A stretch of DNA of 13,376 nt from an uncultured Clostridia bacterium (GTDB taxonomy: Bacteria; Bacillota; Clostridia; Oscillospirales; Ruminococcaceae): positions 1 through 13,376 of the forward strand of contig CANQZS010000022.1 of the NCBI GenBank assembly GCA_947628385.1. Direction: 5' to 3'. Made by a program: the position numbers and the translations under genes. Each line of letters opens with the position of its first letter. Position 1 is the first letter of the stretch. Under the pieces are notes generated by a model. It did not search any database. It had not been told where the DNA came from and saw only the letters and a program-made list of their open reading frames with translations. Shown one piece after another: positions 6,847 through 13,376 of the stretch.

Positions 6847-6912
6847 GTCGGATCTGCCGGATATTTTTCCGGATTTTCTGAAACGGCATATGCGGACGGA
6901 AAACCGCACGAC
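6847..6912 (+). promoter_or_regulatory. Structured 5' leader of the sugar-binding lipoprotein mRNA
   Basis: From the predicted transcript start, GTCG (6847-6850) can pair with CGAC (6909-6912), enclosing hairpins CCGGA/TCCGG (6857-6861 with 6868-6872) and TGCGG/CCGCA (6891-6895 with 6904-6908). The outcome resembles a small three-way junction ending 9 nt before the Shine-Dalgarno AAGGAGG. It matches no riboswitch class I recognise. It may only stabilise the transcript. Confidence 0.35.
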
Positions 6913-6934
6913 CGTATTATTAAGGAGGTTACAT

Positions 6935-8437
6935 ATGAAAAACACAAAGAAGATTCTTACCGGGATCCTCGCTCTGTCTATGGTAGCCGGTCTTGCTGCC
7001 TGCAATAGTGATGATAGTTCCGGTTCTGCTGACGGTACTACTGCTGCCGGCGGCGGAGAAGAGGTCACCACCACCACCGAGGGTACTACCACTACCCAAG
7101 CTACAGTTGAGATCAATACCGAGGGACTTAAAGAGGGAGAGCAGGAGATCCTTGAAAGCGCTATGACTCAGCTCAAGGATGTTGAGCTTGAGAACAAGGA
7201 GATCAAGTGGCTCGCTCACTATTCCAAGAACCCCGGCACTGACGGTCAGTCCAAGGGCGTTGACCTTGAAATGTTCGAGCAGAAGTACGGCGCACATATC
7301 ACCGACTACAGCACAACATATGAGAATCGTTACAACGATCTTTCCACATACGTTCTCGGCGGCGAGGGAATAGACTTCTTCCCCGGCGACGACGTTTACA
7401 ACTTCCCTAAGGGCGTAAACAGCGGAATGTTCCAGCCTATAGATGATTACATTGATCTGAACGACGCTATCTGGCAGAACACCAAGGAGGGTATGGAGAT
7501 CTTTAACTTCGGCGGAAAGCACTTTAACTTTGTTACAGGCATCACTGCTGAACAGATCTGTATGTACAACAAAAAGACCATCGAAGAGAACGGTCTTGAC
7601 GATCCTTGGGAGCTCTATGAAGCCGGCAACTGGAACTGGGATACATTCCAGTCCATGCTTGAAGATTTCGTAGATCCCGAAAATGATCTTTACGGTCTTG
7701 ACGGCTGGTTCTTTGAGAAAGCACTCTGGACATCTTCCGGAGCAGTTGCCGTTGCAAACGTTGACGGTCACGTAAAGAGCATGCTCACCGACGCTACACT
7801 TGAAAAGGCTGAAAACTTCGGTTATGAACTGTTCCAGAATGGTCTTGTTATGAACCTTGAAGAGTTCAGCTGGAATATACAGCCTCAGTTCATGGGCGAG
7901 GGCAGAGAGCTGTTCCTCCTCTGGGGCGCATGGGGCATACAGGGCGACCCTTCTACATGGGCAAATGCTATCCCGCCTGAGGATCTTGGTATCGTTCCCG
8001 TTCCGTCTCCCGCAGGCTCCGATCCTTACGGCGCTGCTACTATCGCAGGCTACGCTCTCTGCAAGGGCGCACAGAACCCTGAGGGTGTTGCACGTTTTGC
8101 CGAGTGTACTATTGTTGCAGGCAATGACGAGGGCGCTCAACAGATCGCCAACAGAAAGGCTATGGACGACAACCAGTGGTCGCAGGAGATCATCGACAGA
8201 ATTGCTGTCTGCAATGATCTTGTACGTCAGTATCCTGTATACGACTTTGCACCGGGCTGCTCAACAGATATTGCCGCTTACACAGTTGATACTTCCGATA
8301 ACGGTCTGAGAGTACCGTTCCACGGTGGTTCAGACTGGGCAACACAGAGAGAAGCTCTTGCTGATGCTATCGACAGCATGGTTCAGGAAGTTGATAACGA
8401 GCTTCAGGCTAAGATAGCTGAATTTGCAGCAGAATAA
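6935..8437 (+). CDS. Extracellular sugar-binding lipoprotein (ABC family 1 type)
   Basis: 500 residues. The start at 6935 follows AAGGAGG (6922-6928) and yields a textbook lipoprotein signal, MKNTKKIL, hydrophobic stretch, then LAAC with Cys23. A low-complexity Gly/Thr/Glu linker (about 24-60) tethers the domain. The mature part resembles family 1 solute-binding proteins of carbohydrate ABC importers, with Trp- and Asn-rich ligand-cleft segments such as GNWNWDTF and LLWGAWGIQGDPSTW. Such proteins capture oligosaccharides outside the membrane and deliver them to two permeases and an ATPase, but no permease or importer ATPase gene lies in this window. It stands alone between a strong promoter and a strong terminator. 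Codons favour C-ending forms (aac, ttc, gac, tac) more than the neighbours, a sign of high expression. Its divergent partner is a GH26 lipoprotein, so manno-oligosaccharide binding is plausible but unproven. Confidence 0.85.
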   Translation: MKNTKKILTGILALSMVAGLAACNSDDSSGSADGTTAAGGGEEVTTTTEGTTTTQATVEINTEGLKEGEQEILESAMTQLKDVELENKEIKWLAHYSKNPGTDGQSKGVDLEMFEQKYGAHITDYSTTYENRYNDLSTYVLGGEGIDFFPGDDVYNFPKGVNSGMFQPIDDYIDLNDAIWQNTKEGMEIFNFGGKHFNFVTGITAEQICMYNKKTIEENGLDDPWELYEAGNWNWDTFQSMLEDFVDPENDLYGLDGWFFEKALWTSSGAVAVANVDGHVKSMLTDATLEKAENFGYELFQNGLVMNLEEFSWNIQPQFMGEGRELFLLWGAWGIQGDPSTWANAIPPEDLGIVPVPSPAGSDPYGAATIAGYALCKGAQNPEGVARFAECTIVAGNDEGAQQIANRKAMDDNQWSQEIIDRIAVCNDLVRQYPVYDFAPGCSTDIAAYTVDTSDNGLRVPFHGGSDWATQREALADAIDSMVQEVDNELQAKIAEFAAE

Positions 8438-8454
8438 AAATTATCTATTCATAC

Positions 8455-8490
8455 GCAAACCGCCGCAGGTGATCCTGCGGCGGTTGCTTT
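8455..8490 (+). terminator. Rho-independent terminator after the sugar-binding lipoprotein
   Basis: AACCGCCGCAGG (8458-8469) pairs perfectly with 8474-8485 around the loop TGAT, extended by GCA/TGC with one bulged A, and is followed by TTTTATT. It lies 18 nt after the stop codon. On the opposite strand the T-run is poor, so it mainly serves the + strand gene. Confidence 0.9.
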
Positions 8491-8495
8491 TATTA

Positions 8496-10418
8496 TCAGG
8501 TTATCATGCTCTTCCTTATAGCCTTTCTCTGAGCCTTTACTCTGTACATATCTTCATCTGCAAGAGCTAACATACTGTCTAAGGAGGCTATCTTGTCGGA
8601 ATGGATACTGTTATATCCGCAGCTGCAGCCGATCTTGTAGGGAAGCCCGCTGCTTTCATTGTATTTTTTCAGCGTCTCGTCAATATCCGAAATATAATTC
8701 TTTATGTCGTTTTCATTCTGATGAGTAAGTATTACGCAGAATTCATCTCCGCCCGTGCGCGTACAGATGCTTCCCTTTGGCATTGAAGCTTCAATAGCGT
8801 GCGCCGTCTGGAGAATGGCATTGTCTCCGGCTTCATGTCCGAAAATATCGTTTATCGGTTTCAGATTGTCAATATCCGCACAGACTATGGTAACAAATCC
8901 GTCTGCGGATCTTGCTTTTTCGATCATGCTATATTTCAGCTTATCCATGCCGCGGCGATTGTACAGTCCTGTCAGCGGATCGCGGATATAAAGATTTTCC
9001 AGCTCTTCAACAACGAATTCAAGGTCGTTTTTAAGGTAGAAGCTTCCTGCATTGTTTGAAAGGGAAAGTATCCATGTGGCAAAGAAATCTCCGAATCCAA
9101 GCACCTTTGACGGCTGATATGCGGCATATCCTATATATCTGTCCTTGAAGTAAAGCGACGAGAACGCAAAGAATACAGGTTCCTCTCCGTTAAGGAGATC
9201 GTCCGGTATATAATCATATGACGAAAATTCCATTCCCACGGGAACATCGCTTCCGTAGCTGTACATTGCAAGCATTTTTTCCGATATTCCCTTGTAGCCG
9301 TTCTGATCCCCGCCTATGTTTTTTACGCCGTTTTCAACGTCCGGACAAACGCATATGTAAAGCCTTTTTAGCTTAAAGAATTCCGAACCGCGTTTGGCTT
9401 CGGCGTAAATTTCCGCTGAGGTATTGGCATTGGAAAAAATAGTATTCAGATTTATAAGATGAAAGTTGAATTCCTTGCATATATTGAGCTCGCCGTATCT
9501 TTCGTTGAAGTAGTTGAACTGCAGCTTTTTGCTCATTTTCACACAGCCGCAGGACTGCTGCTTATAAAGTACGGAATCTACATATATCGTATCGTCTGTT
9601 TCCTTTCCGTTCCAGATGTCGGAAAGCACGTCTACAGCGATTTCTCCGGATTCCTGAAAGGCGAGCCTTGCAGTAGTGAGCGACGGAGTGTAGGCTTCAC
9701 AGTCGCTTATTCCGTCAAAGCCGGTCACTATAATGTCGTTAGGTATCTTGTAGCCTAAGCTTTTCAGGCAGTCCATGCAAAAGAATGCCATAGTATCACT
9801 GGCGCAGACGATCGCTTCGGGAATATCTCCCGATCTTATGAATTCCTCGGTACATTCATAGGATTTTTTCCAGAATTCGCCGTAGGCTATTCTTTTTTCC
9901 TCTATTGGGATATTGTGTTCGGAAAGGATCTTTTTATATGCGTGAAGTCTTTCCTCGGTCTGCTGATTTCCCGGAAAACCTCCTATGAAATTGATCTTTT
10001 TAAGTCCGTGATCTTCAACAAGGTGGCGTACGATGAATTCCATAGCTATTTTATCGCTGAGTATGATATTTTTATCGAGCTTGTGGTTTGCGTCGTTGAT
10101 ATTCAGTACGGGGATACCTTTGGCTTTGGCTTTTTCATATATGGAAAATATGACTCTTTCGTCTATTATGGATTCGCCGAGTATTATTATTCCGTCCGTA
10201 GTCTCATAATTTATAAGGTTAAAAATTTCCGTCTCTCCGAGGATAACGTTTTCAGGCAGCGAATGGTTGGAATTGAATTCCGGCTTTCTTACCATAGCGG
10301 CAAAGACAAGGAGATTGATATTCATTTCAGAGCATTTTTTATATATGCCGTTTACTATACGGGATTCATTTTCCAGATTAAAGCCGGTAACGCACACAGC
10401 AATAGTTTTACGTTTCAT
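8496..10418 (-). CDS. LacI-type sugar-binding domain fused to GGDEF diguanylate cyclase
   Basis: 640 residues with no signal peptide and no membrane segment, hence cytoplasmic. Residues 1 to about 300 form a periplasmic-binding-protein-like sensor of the LacI repressor type, beginning at once with KTIAVCVTGFNLENES. The usual N-terminal helix-turn-helix is absent, so this is not a repressor. A QQSCGCV segment ends the sensor. A middle region (about 310-470), probably a GAF-like signalling module, leads to a C-terminal GGDEF domain. That domain has RDPLTGLYNRRG, the metal site DIDNLKPINDIFGHEAGD and intact GGDEF at 556-560. The product-inhibition RxxD motif is not present (PKGS occupies its place). 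The protein should make c-di-GMP in response to an intracellular small molecule, probably a sugar. GGAGG at 10426-10430 supports the ATG at 10418. It has its own promoter and converges on the sugar-binding lipoprotein gene. Confidence 0.88.
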   Translation of the reverse strand: MKRKTIAVCVTGFNLENESRIVNGIYKKCSEMNINLLVFAAMVRKPEFNSNHSLPENVILGETEIFNLINYETTDGIIILGESIIDERVIFSIYEKAKAKGIPVLNINDANHKLDKNIILSDKIAMEFIVRHLVEDHGLKKINFIGGFPGNQQTEERLHAYKKILSEHNIPIEEKRIAYGEFWKKSYECTEEFIRSGDIPEAIVCASDTMAFFCMDCLKSLGYKIPNDIIVTGFDGISDCEAYTPSLTTARLAFQESGEIAVDVLSDIWNGKETDDTIYVDSVLYKQQSCGCVKMSKKLQFNYFNERYGELNICKEFNFHLINLNTIFSNANTSAEIYAEAKRGSEFFKLKRLYICVCPDVENGVKNIGGDQNGYKGISEKMLAMYSYGSDVPVGMEFSSYDYIPDDLLNGEEPVFFAFSSLYFKDRYIGYAAYQPSKVLGFGDFFATWILSLSNNAGSFYLKNDLEFVVEELENLYIRDPLTGLYNRRGMDKLKYSMIEKARSADGFVTIVCADIDNLKPINDIFGHEAGDNAILQTAHAIEASMPKGSICTRTGGDEFCVILTHQNENDIKNYISDIDETLKKYNESSGLPYKIGCSCGYNSIHSDKIASLDSMLALADEDMYRVKAQRKAIRKSMIT

Positions 10419-10472
10419 CTGAATTCCTCCAAGAAATTACAATTTATTTGTGAATTCTGGACTTACATAAAA

Positions 10473-10501
10473 ATTATATCACAAATTTTTTCGGATTGCA
10501 A
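10473..10501 (-). promoter_or_regulatory. Promoter of the sensor-GGDEF gene
   Basis: On the - strand, TTGCAA (10496-10501), a 17-nt spacer and TATAAT (10473-10478) with an extended TGA just upstream. The -35 matches 4 of 6 consensus bases and the -10 is perfect. The start codon is 55 nt downstream of the -10. The rest of the 144-nt spacer up to 10562 is A/T-rich, with no convincing terminator for the upstream GTPase gene, so read-through is possible. Confidence 0.65.
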
Positions 10502-10562
10502 TATATTTTTATAACATTTATATAAAAAATGATATAAAATGTCTGTTGAAAAGCACGGCTTG

Positions 10563-13109
10563 TCAGCCATCTATGATGCTGCGGATAGCCTTTTCCACGG
10601 CGGCGACCTCTTGACGGAATTCCTCTGCGGAAACGCGAAAGGCTCCGTTCCCAAGGATTATTACCTGTTCTGCGCCGTCCGAGGTAGCCACACGTACCCG
10701 ATGATCCTTTCCAAGCTCGTGGGAAACCTTTTCAATGTACATATCCGCAGTTTCCGCTTCCTTTGTATAAACGACGCTTATATTGTGGAATTTCTCGATC
10801 TCTCTGCTGCTGCCCCTGACCTTATAGGCGTCAAAAACGAGTATAAGCTCGCATTGCCTGAATCCCTGATAATTGCAGAGGATATTTATAAGCCTGCTTC
10901 GCGCTGCGTCAAGATTATCCTCGGCAATGGCTTTCAGCTCGTCCCATGCGAAGATGATATTGTATCCGTCTACAAGGATATATTCCTTGCCGTTCTGCAT
11001 AGGGACGGGCTTCTGTTTCTTTGATGGAACGTCTCTTTCGGTATGGAGAGCGTGGCGCGGATCGCGGCGGATCTTTCCGTATGTCCGTTCAAATATTTCC
11101 ATAAGCTCCTTGTCCTCGGCAAGGCGGGAGCGGTGATCCTGAGCCTGTCTTTTAAAAAGCTCGGTTTGTATCTGGGAAGAGTCGTCTGCAGCCTTGCTTT
11201 CCGGAGCTTCCGTATGCATTGATCCGTCGGCTTCGTTCCATTTGACGATATGACCTGCGCCATGGGAACAGAAAATGCTGTCCGCAGGATTGTCCGTGTC
11301 CTCGTCGCAGTCATATCCGATCCTTTCTATGACCTCCTGAGAATTATGACAGGGGAGGTATCCGTCCGGAACGCATATGAGCCTGCCCTTTCCGTGGGAA
11401 TATCCAATAAGCTCGGAATGGTAGCCGGACATTTCCGAAGCGGGAGCTCTGCCTTTTATGACCGCAGTACCGCCGTTTTCCTCCGGCGCGGAAAATTCTC
11501 CGCTCATTCTTTGAAGATCGGTCATTGCACGTCCTACCGCTGAGGAGGGAAGCTCAAGGGTGAATCTGTACCATGGTTCAAGGAGAATGTTTTCTGCCTT
11601 GCGGAGTCCCTGACGGACTGCTCTGCGCGCCGCTTGACGGAAATCTCCGCCCTCGGTGTGTTTCAGATGAGCTCTGCCGGCAGTAAGTATTATCCTTACG
11701 TCCGTAAGGGGAGAGCCTGTAAGAACGCCGATATGCGTTTCATCTTCAAGACATGAAAGTATCAGCCGCTGCCAGTTACGGTCAAGGTCGTCCTCTTTAC
11801 ATTCGGAAAGGAACGTTATTCCGCTGCCTCTTTCGGCAGGTTCGATTCGCAGGCGCACCTCTGCATAGTGACGGAGAGGCTCGTAGTGACCCGCGCCGTT
11901 TACCGTAGAAGCAACGGTCTCCTTATATACTATGCTGCCCTTGTCGAAGCTGACATTCATTCCGAAGCGTTCAAGGATCACGCTTTTAAGTATTTCAAGC
12001 TGTATTTCGCCCATAAGGCTCACGTGTATTTCATGTAGCCTGCTGTTCATTATCACACGCAGCTGAGGATCCTCCTCTTCGAGAATACGCATCTGTGAAA
12101 GAACGGTATGCTCGTCCGCTCCGTCGGGTGGTATCAGGCGGTATGTCATGATCGGCTCGATAACAGGGGAGACCGCTTCCTTTTCCGTTCCCAAGCCCTG
12201 TCCTGCGCGGGCGGAGGAGAGTCCCTCGGCGGCGCAGATCATTCCCACAAAGACCTCATCTGCGCTTTTATATTTTGCTCCGGAATACACTCTTAGTCGG
12301 GTGACCTTTTCTCCGTTGATAACTGAGCGGACTTTAAGGCTTCCGCCGGTGATCTTCATATGAGCGAGCCTTACGCCCTGTTCCTCGGTGATCTTGAATA
12401 TACGTGCACCGAATTCGCCGTTATCCTGCTCTTGAACAGTATATTTTTCCAGACCGTCAAGAAGCTCGTTTATTCCCTTTGCTTTCAGCGCCGAACCGAA
12501 ATAGCAAGGGAATACCTTTCGTTCCTTTACGGCGTCGGCAATATATTTTTCGGGAATTGAGCCGCTTTCCAGAAAAATATCCATCATTTTTTCGCTGCAC
12601 AGGGCAAGCTCCTCAAAGCGTTCGTCAGGATCTGCGGCACCGGAAAAGTCTATACATTTTTCCGAGAGCCGTGAGGAAAGCTCGTTCATGAGATATTTTC
12701 TGTCAAAAGGGGAAATATCCATTTTATTTATAAAAATAAATGCCGGAATACGGTACCTTGTCAGCAGCTGCCAAAGAGTTTCCGTATGGTTCTGGACTCC
12801 CTCAGAGCCGCTTATTACCATTATTGCATAATCCAGTGCCTGTAGGGCGCGTTCTGTTTCTGCGGAAAAGTCGGTATGTCCCGGCGTATCCAGCAAGGTA
12901 TATTCGCTGTCTGCGGTATGGATAACAGCCTGCTTTGAGAAGACCGTGATCCCGCGGCTGCGTTCTATAGGGTGCGTATCGAGAAAAGCGCTGCCATGGT
13001 CCACGCGCCCTTGTGAGCGTATTTCTCCGCTAAGGAACAGCATAGCTTCCGACAGTGTGGTTTTTCCGGAATCGACGTGGGCTACCATGCCTATGACCGA
13101 TCTTTTCAT
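10563..13109 (-). CDS. EF-G/Tet(M)-like translational GTPase fused to a YacP/Rae1-like NYN endonuclease
   Basis: 848 residues, about 200 longer than Tet(M). The GTPase motifs are intact: AHVDSGKTT (10-18), RGIT (52-55), DTPGHTDF (74-81), NKMD (128-131). Domains II-V follow in ribosomal-protection order to about residue 610. The domain IV tip, which in Tet(M) carries the YSPVS loop that displaces tetracycline, reads GRAHLKHTEGGDFR (478-491) here, so tetracycline resistance is doubtful. A charged helical linker (about 625-705) leads to a NYN/PIN-like nuclease (709-848) resembling B. subtilis YacP (Rae1): LVDGYNIIFAW, VFDAYKVRG, TADMYIEK, VATSDGAEQ. Four acidic residues (D714, D760, D789, D811) fit the metal-dependent catalytic site. 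Rae1 cleaves mRNA in the ribosomal A site, and the GTPase part should deliver the protein to that site. A role in rescue of, or mRNA cleavage on, stalled ribosomes is inferred. The start is supported by AGGA 7 nt upstream. Confidence 0.9.
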   Translation of the reverse strand: MKRSVIGMVAHVDSGKTTLSEAMLFLSGEIRSQGRVDHGSAFLDTHPIERSRGITVFSKQAVIHTADSEYTLLDTPGHTDFSAETERALQALDYAIMVISGSEGVQNHTETLWQLLTRYRIPAFIFINKMDISPFDRKYLMNELSSRLSEKCIDFSGAADPDERFEELALCSEKMMDIFLESGSIPEKYIADAVKERKVFPCYFGSALKAKGINELLDGLEKYTVQEQDNGEFGARIFKITEEQGVRLAHMKITGGSLKVRSVINGEKVTRLRVYSGAKYKSADEVFVGMICAAEGLSSARAGQGLGTEKEAVSPVIEPIMTYRLIPPDGADEHTVLSQMRILEEEDPQLRVIMNSRLHEIHVSLMGEIQLEILKSVILERFGMNVSFDKGSIVYKETVASTVNGAGHYEPLRHYAEVRLRIEPAERGSGITFLSECKEDDLDRNWQRLILSCLEDETHIGVLTGSPLTDVRIILTAGRAHLKHTEGGDFRQAARRAVRQGLRKAENILLEPWYRFTLELPSSAVGRAMTDLQRMSGEFSAPEENGGTAVIKGRAPASEMSGYHSELIGYSHGKGRLICVPDGYLPCHNSQEVIERIGYDCDEDTDNPADSIFCSHGAGHIVKWNEADGSMHTEAPESKAADDSSQIQTELFKRQAQDHRSRLAEDKELMEIFERTYGKIRRDPRHALHTERDVPSKKQKPVPMQNGKEYILVDGYNIIFAWDELKAIAEDNLDAARSRLINILCNYQGFRQCELILVFDAYKVRGSSREIEKFHNISVVYTKEAETADMYIEKVSHELGKDHRVRVATSDGAEQVIILGNGAFRVSAEEFRQEVAAVEKAIRSIIDG

Positions 13110-13143
13110 TGAATCTTCCTATCTGAAATTTATTGACAGAATT

Positions 13144-13172
13144 ATTTTAACATATTTTTTCTATTATTTCAA
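13144..13172 (-). promoter_or_regulatory. Promoter of the GTPase-NYN gene
   Basis: On the - strand, TTGAAA (13167-13172), a 17-nt spacer and TAAAAT (13144-13149) with an extended TGT. The start codon lies 34 nt after the -10, giving a short leader of about 27 nt. No leader peptide or attenuator of the tet(M) kind fits in that space. Confidence 0.7.
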
Positions 13173-13205
13173 TAGCGGCGGGTGCTGCCATAATAAAATA
13201 TTCTG

Positions 13206-13239
13206 AAAAATCAGCCGGAAGCACTGGGCGCTTCCGGCT
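13206..13239 (-). terminator. Terminator of a - strand transcript entering from the right
   Basis: AGCCGGAAGC (13213-13222) pairs perfectly with GCTTCCGGCT (13230-13239) around a 7-nt loop. Read on the - strand the hairpin is followed by GATTTTTC. It should stop transcription arriving from beyond the window before the GTPase-NYN promoter. On the + strand no T-run follows. Confidence 0.6.
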
Positions 13240-13245
13240 TCAGAC

Positions 13246-13376
13246 TGTAGAAAAACATATTAAATTGATTTTTAAACAGTCCACCGGACTGTTTAAAAAG
13301 GATTACATCTAATAAACTGTTAATTTAAGGGGGCGCCCTCAGCCAAACGAAGTTTGGTTTTCGCAGAGGCAGCCCC
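13246..13376 (+). repeat. Dispersed two-hairpin element, right copy (cut by window end)
   Basis: Starts CTGTAGAAAAACATATTAAA and continues into a perfect 14-bp hairpin (13269-13282 with 13286-13299, stem TTTTTAAACAGTCC, loop ACC). An A/T-rich spacer follows, then a second, longer stem-loop from 13329 to the window end: GGGGCGCCCTC against GAGGCAGCCCC, with inner stem CCAAAC/GTTTGG (13343-13348 with 13352-13357) capped by GAA. It is in inverted orientation to the copy at 1-120. No coding potential or transposase is seen. The true outer end may lie past the window. Confidence 0.75.

Noticed and set aside
6818..6934. Longer start for the sugar-binding protein at 6818
   Set aside because: That start lies inside the promoter, and the ATG at 6935 has both a perfect Shine-Dalgarno and a lipoprotein signal.
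6929..8140. 403-codon frame opposite the sugar-binding lipoprotein
   Set aside because: A by-product of the strong codon bias of the real gene; no ribosome site or recognisable family, and its composition is that of an antisense shadow.
8496..10418. LacI-family transcriptional repressor
   Set aside because: The helix-turn-helix is absent; the protein starts directly with the sugar-binding fold and ends in GGDEF.
9915..10514. 199-codon + strand frame opposite the sensor-GGDEF gene
   Set aside because: Aromatic-rich shadow of the - strand gene, without a ribosome site or family match.
10563..13109. Tetracycline-resistance gene of the tet(M) type
   Set aside because: The tetracycline-displacing loop is replaced, a nuclease domain is attached and no tet(M)-style leader attenuator is present, so a resistance label is unsupported.
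1..13376. Composite transposon bounded by the inverted two-hairpin elements
   Set aside because: No transposase or integrase is present, both ends are short hairpin repeats, and the genes between look like ordinary chromosomal loci; two independent repeat copies explain the pattern better.

Overview
The window looks like a chromosomal segment of a Ruminococcus-like anaerobic gut or rumen Firmicute (Oscillospiraceae). This is inferred from the strong AAGGAGG ribosome sites, AT-rich intergenic spacers, Thr/Gly-rich lipoprotein linkers, a GH26 beta-mannanase-type enzyme and the gene families present. No rRNA, tRNA, CRISPR array, transposase or phage gene was seen.

Layout, left to right. (a) 1-260: an inverted copy of a dispersed two-hairpin element, then a promoter with an operator-like repeat. 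(b) 264-5436, + strand: a probable exporter operon. It holds a MarR-type regulator, a possible 13-residue leader peptide within a strong hairpin, two ABC half-transporters forming an asymmetric heterodimeric exporter, and a cytidylate-kinase-like protein. A perfect 15-bp bidirectional terminator closes it. (c) 5485-8437: a divergent carbohydrate pair, with a GH26 lipoprotein on the - strand and an abundant-looking orphan sugar-binding lipoprotein on the + strand. The 406-bp spacer between them carries four copies of CTGAAATAT, one inside the binding-protein promoter. (d) 8496-10418, - strand: a cytoplasmic LacI-type sugar-binding domain fused to an active-looking GGDEF diguanylate cyclase, with no DNA-binding domain. 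(e) 10563-13109, - strand: an EF-G/Tet(M)-like translational GTPase fused at its C-terminus to a YacP/Rae1-like NYN endonuclease. (f) 13110-13376: its promoter, a - strand terminator and a second copy of the two-hairpin element.

How the genes may work together. The MarR protein probably represses the exporter in response to a toxic compound, and the leader hairpin suggests a second, translation-sensing layer. The GH26 enzyme and sugar-binding lipoprotein probably act together outside the membrane on mannan-type polysaccharide. The neighbouring sugar-sensing cyclase could convert intracellular sugar level into c-di-GMP, although the link rests on proximity only.

The most striking item is the GTPase-nuclease fusion. 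It joins a protein expected to enter the ribosomal A site with an endonuclease whose Bacillus subtilis relative (Rae1) cleaves mRNA in the A site. It can be read as a one-polypeptide ribosome-rescue, mRNA-surveillance or drug-response factor.
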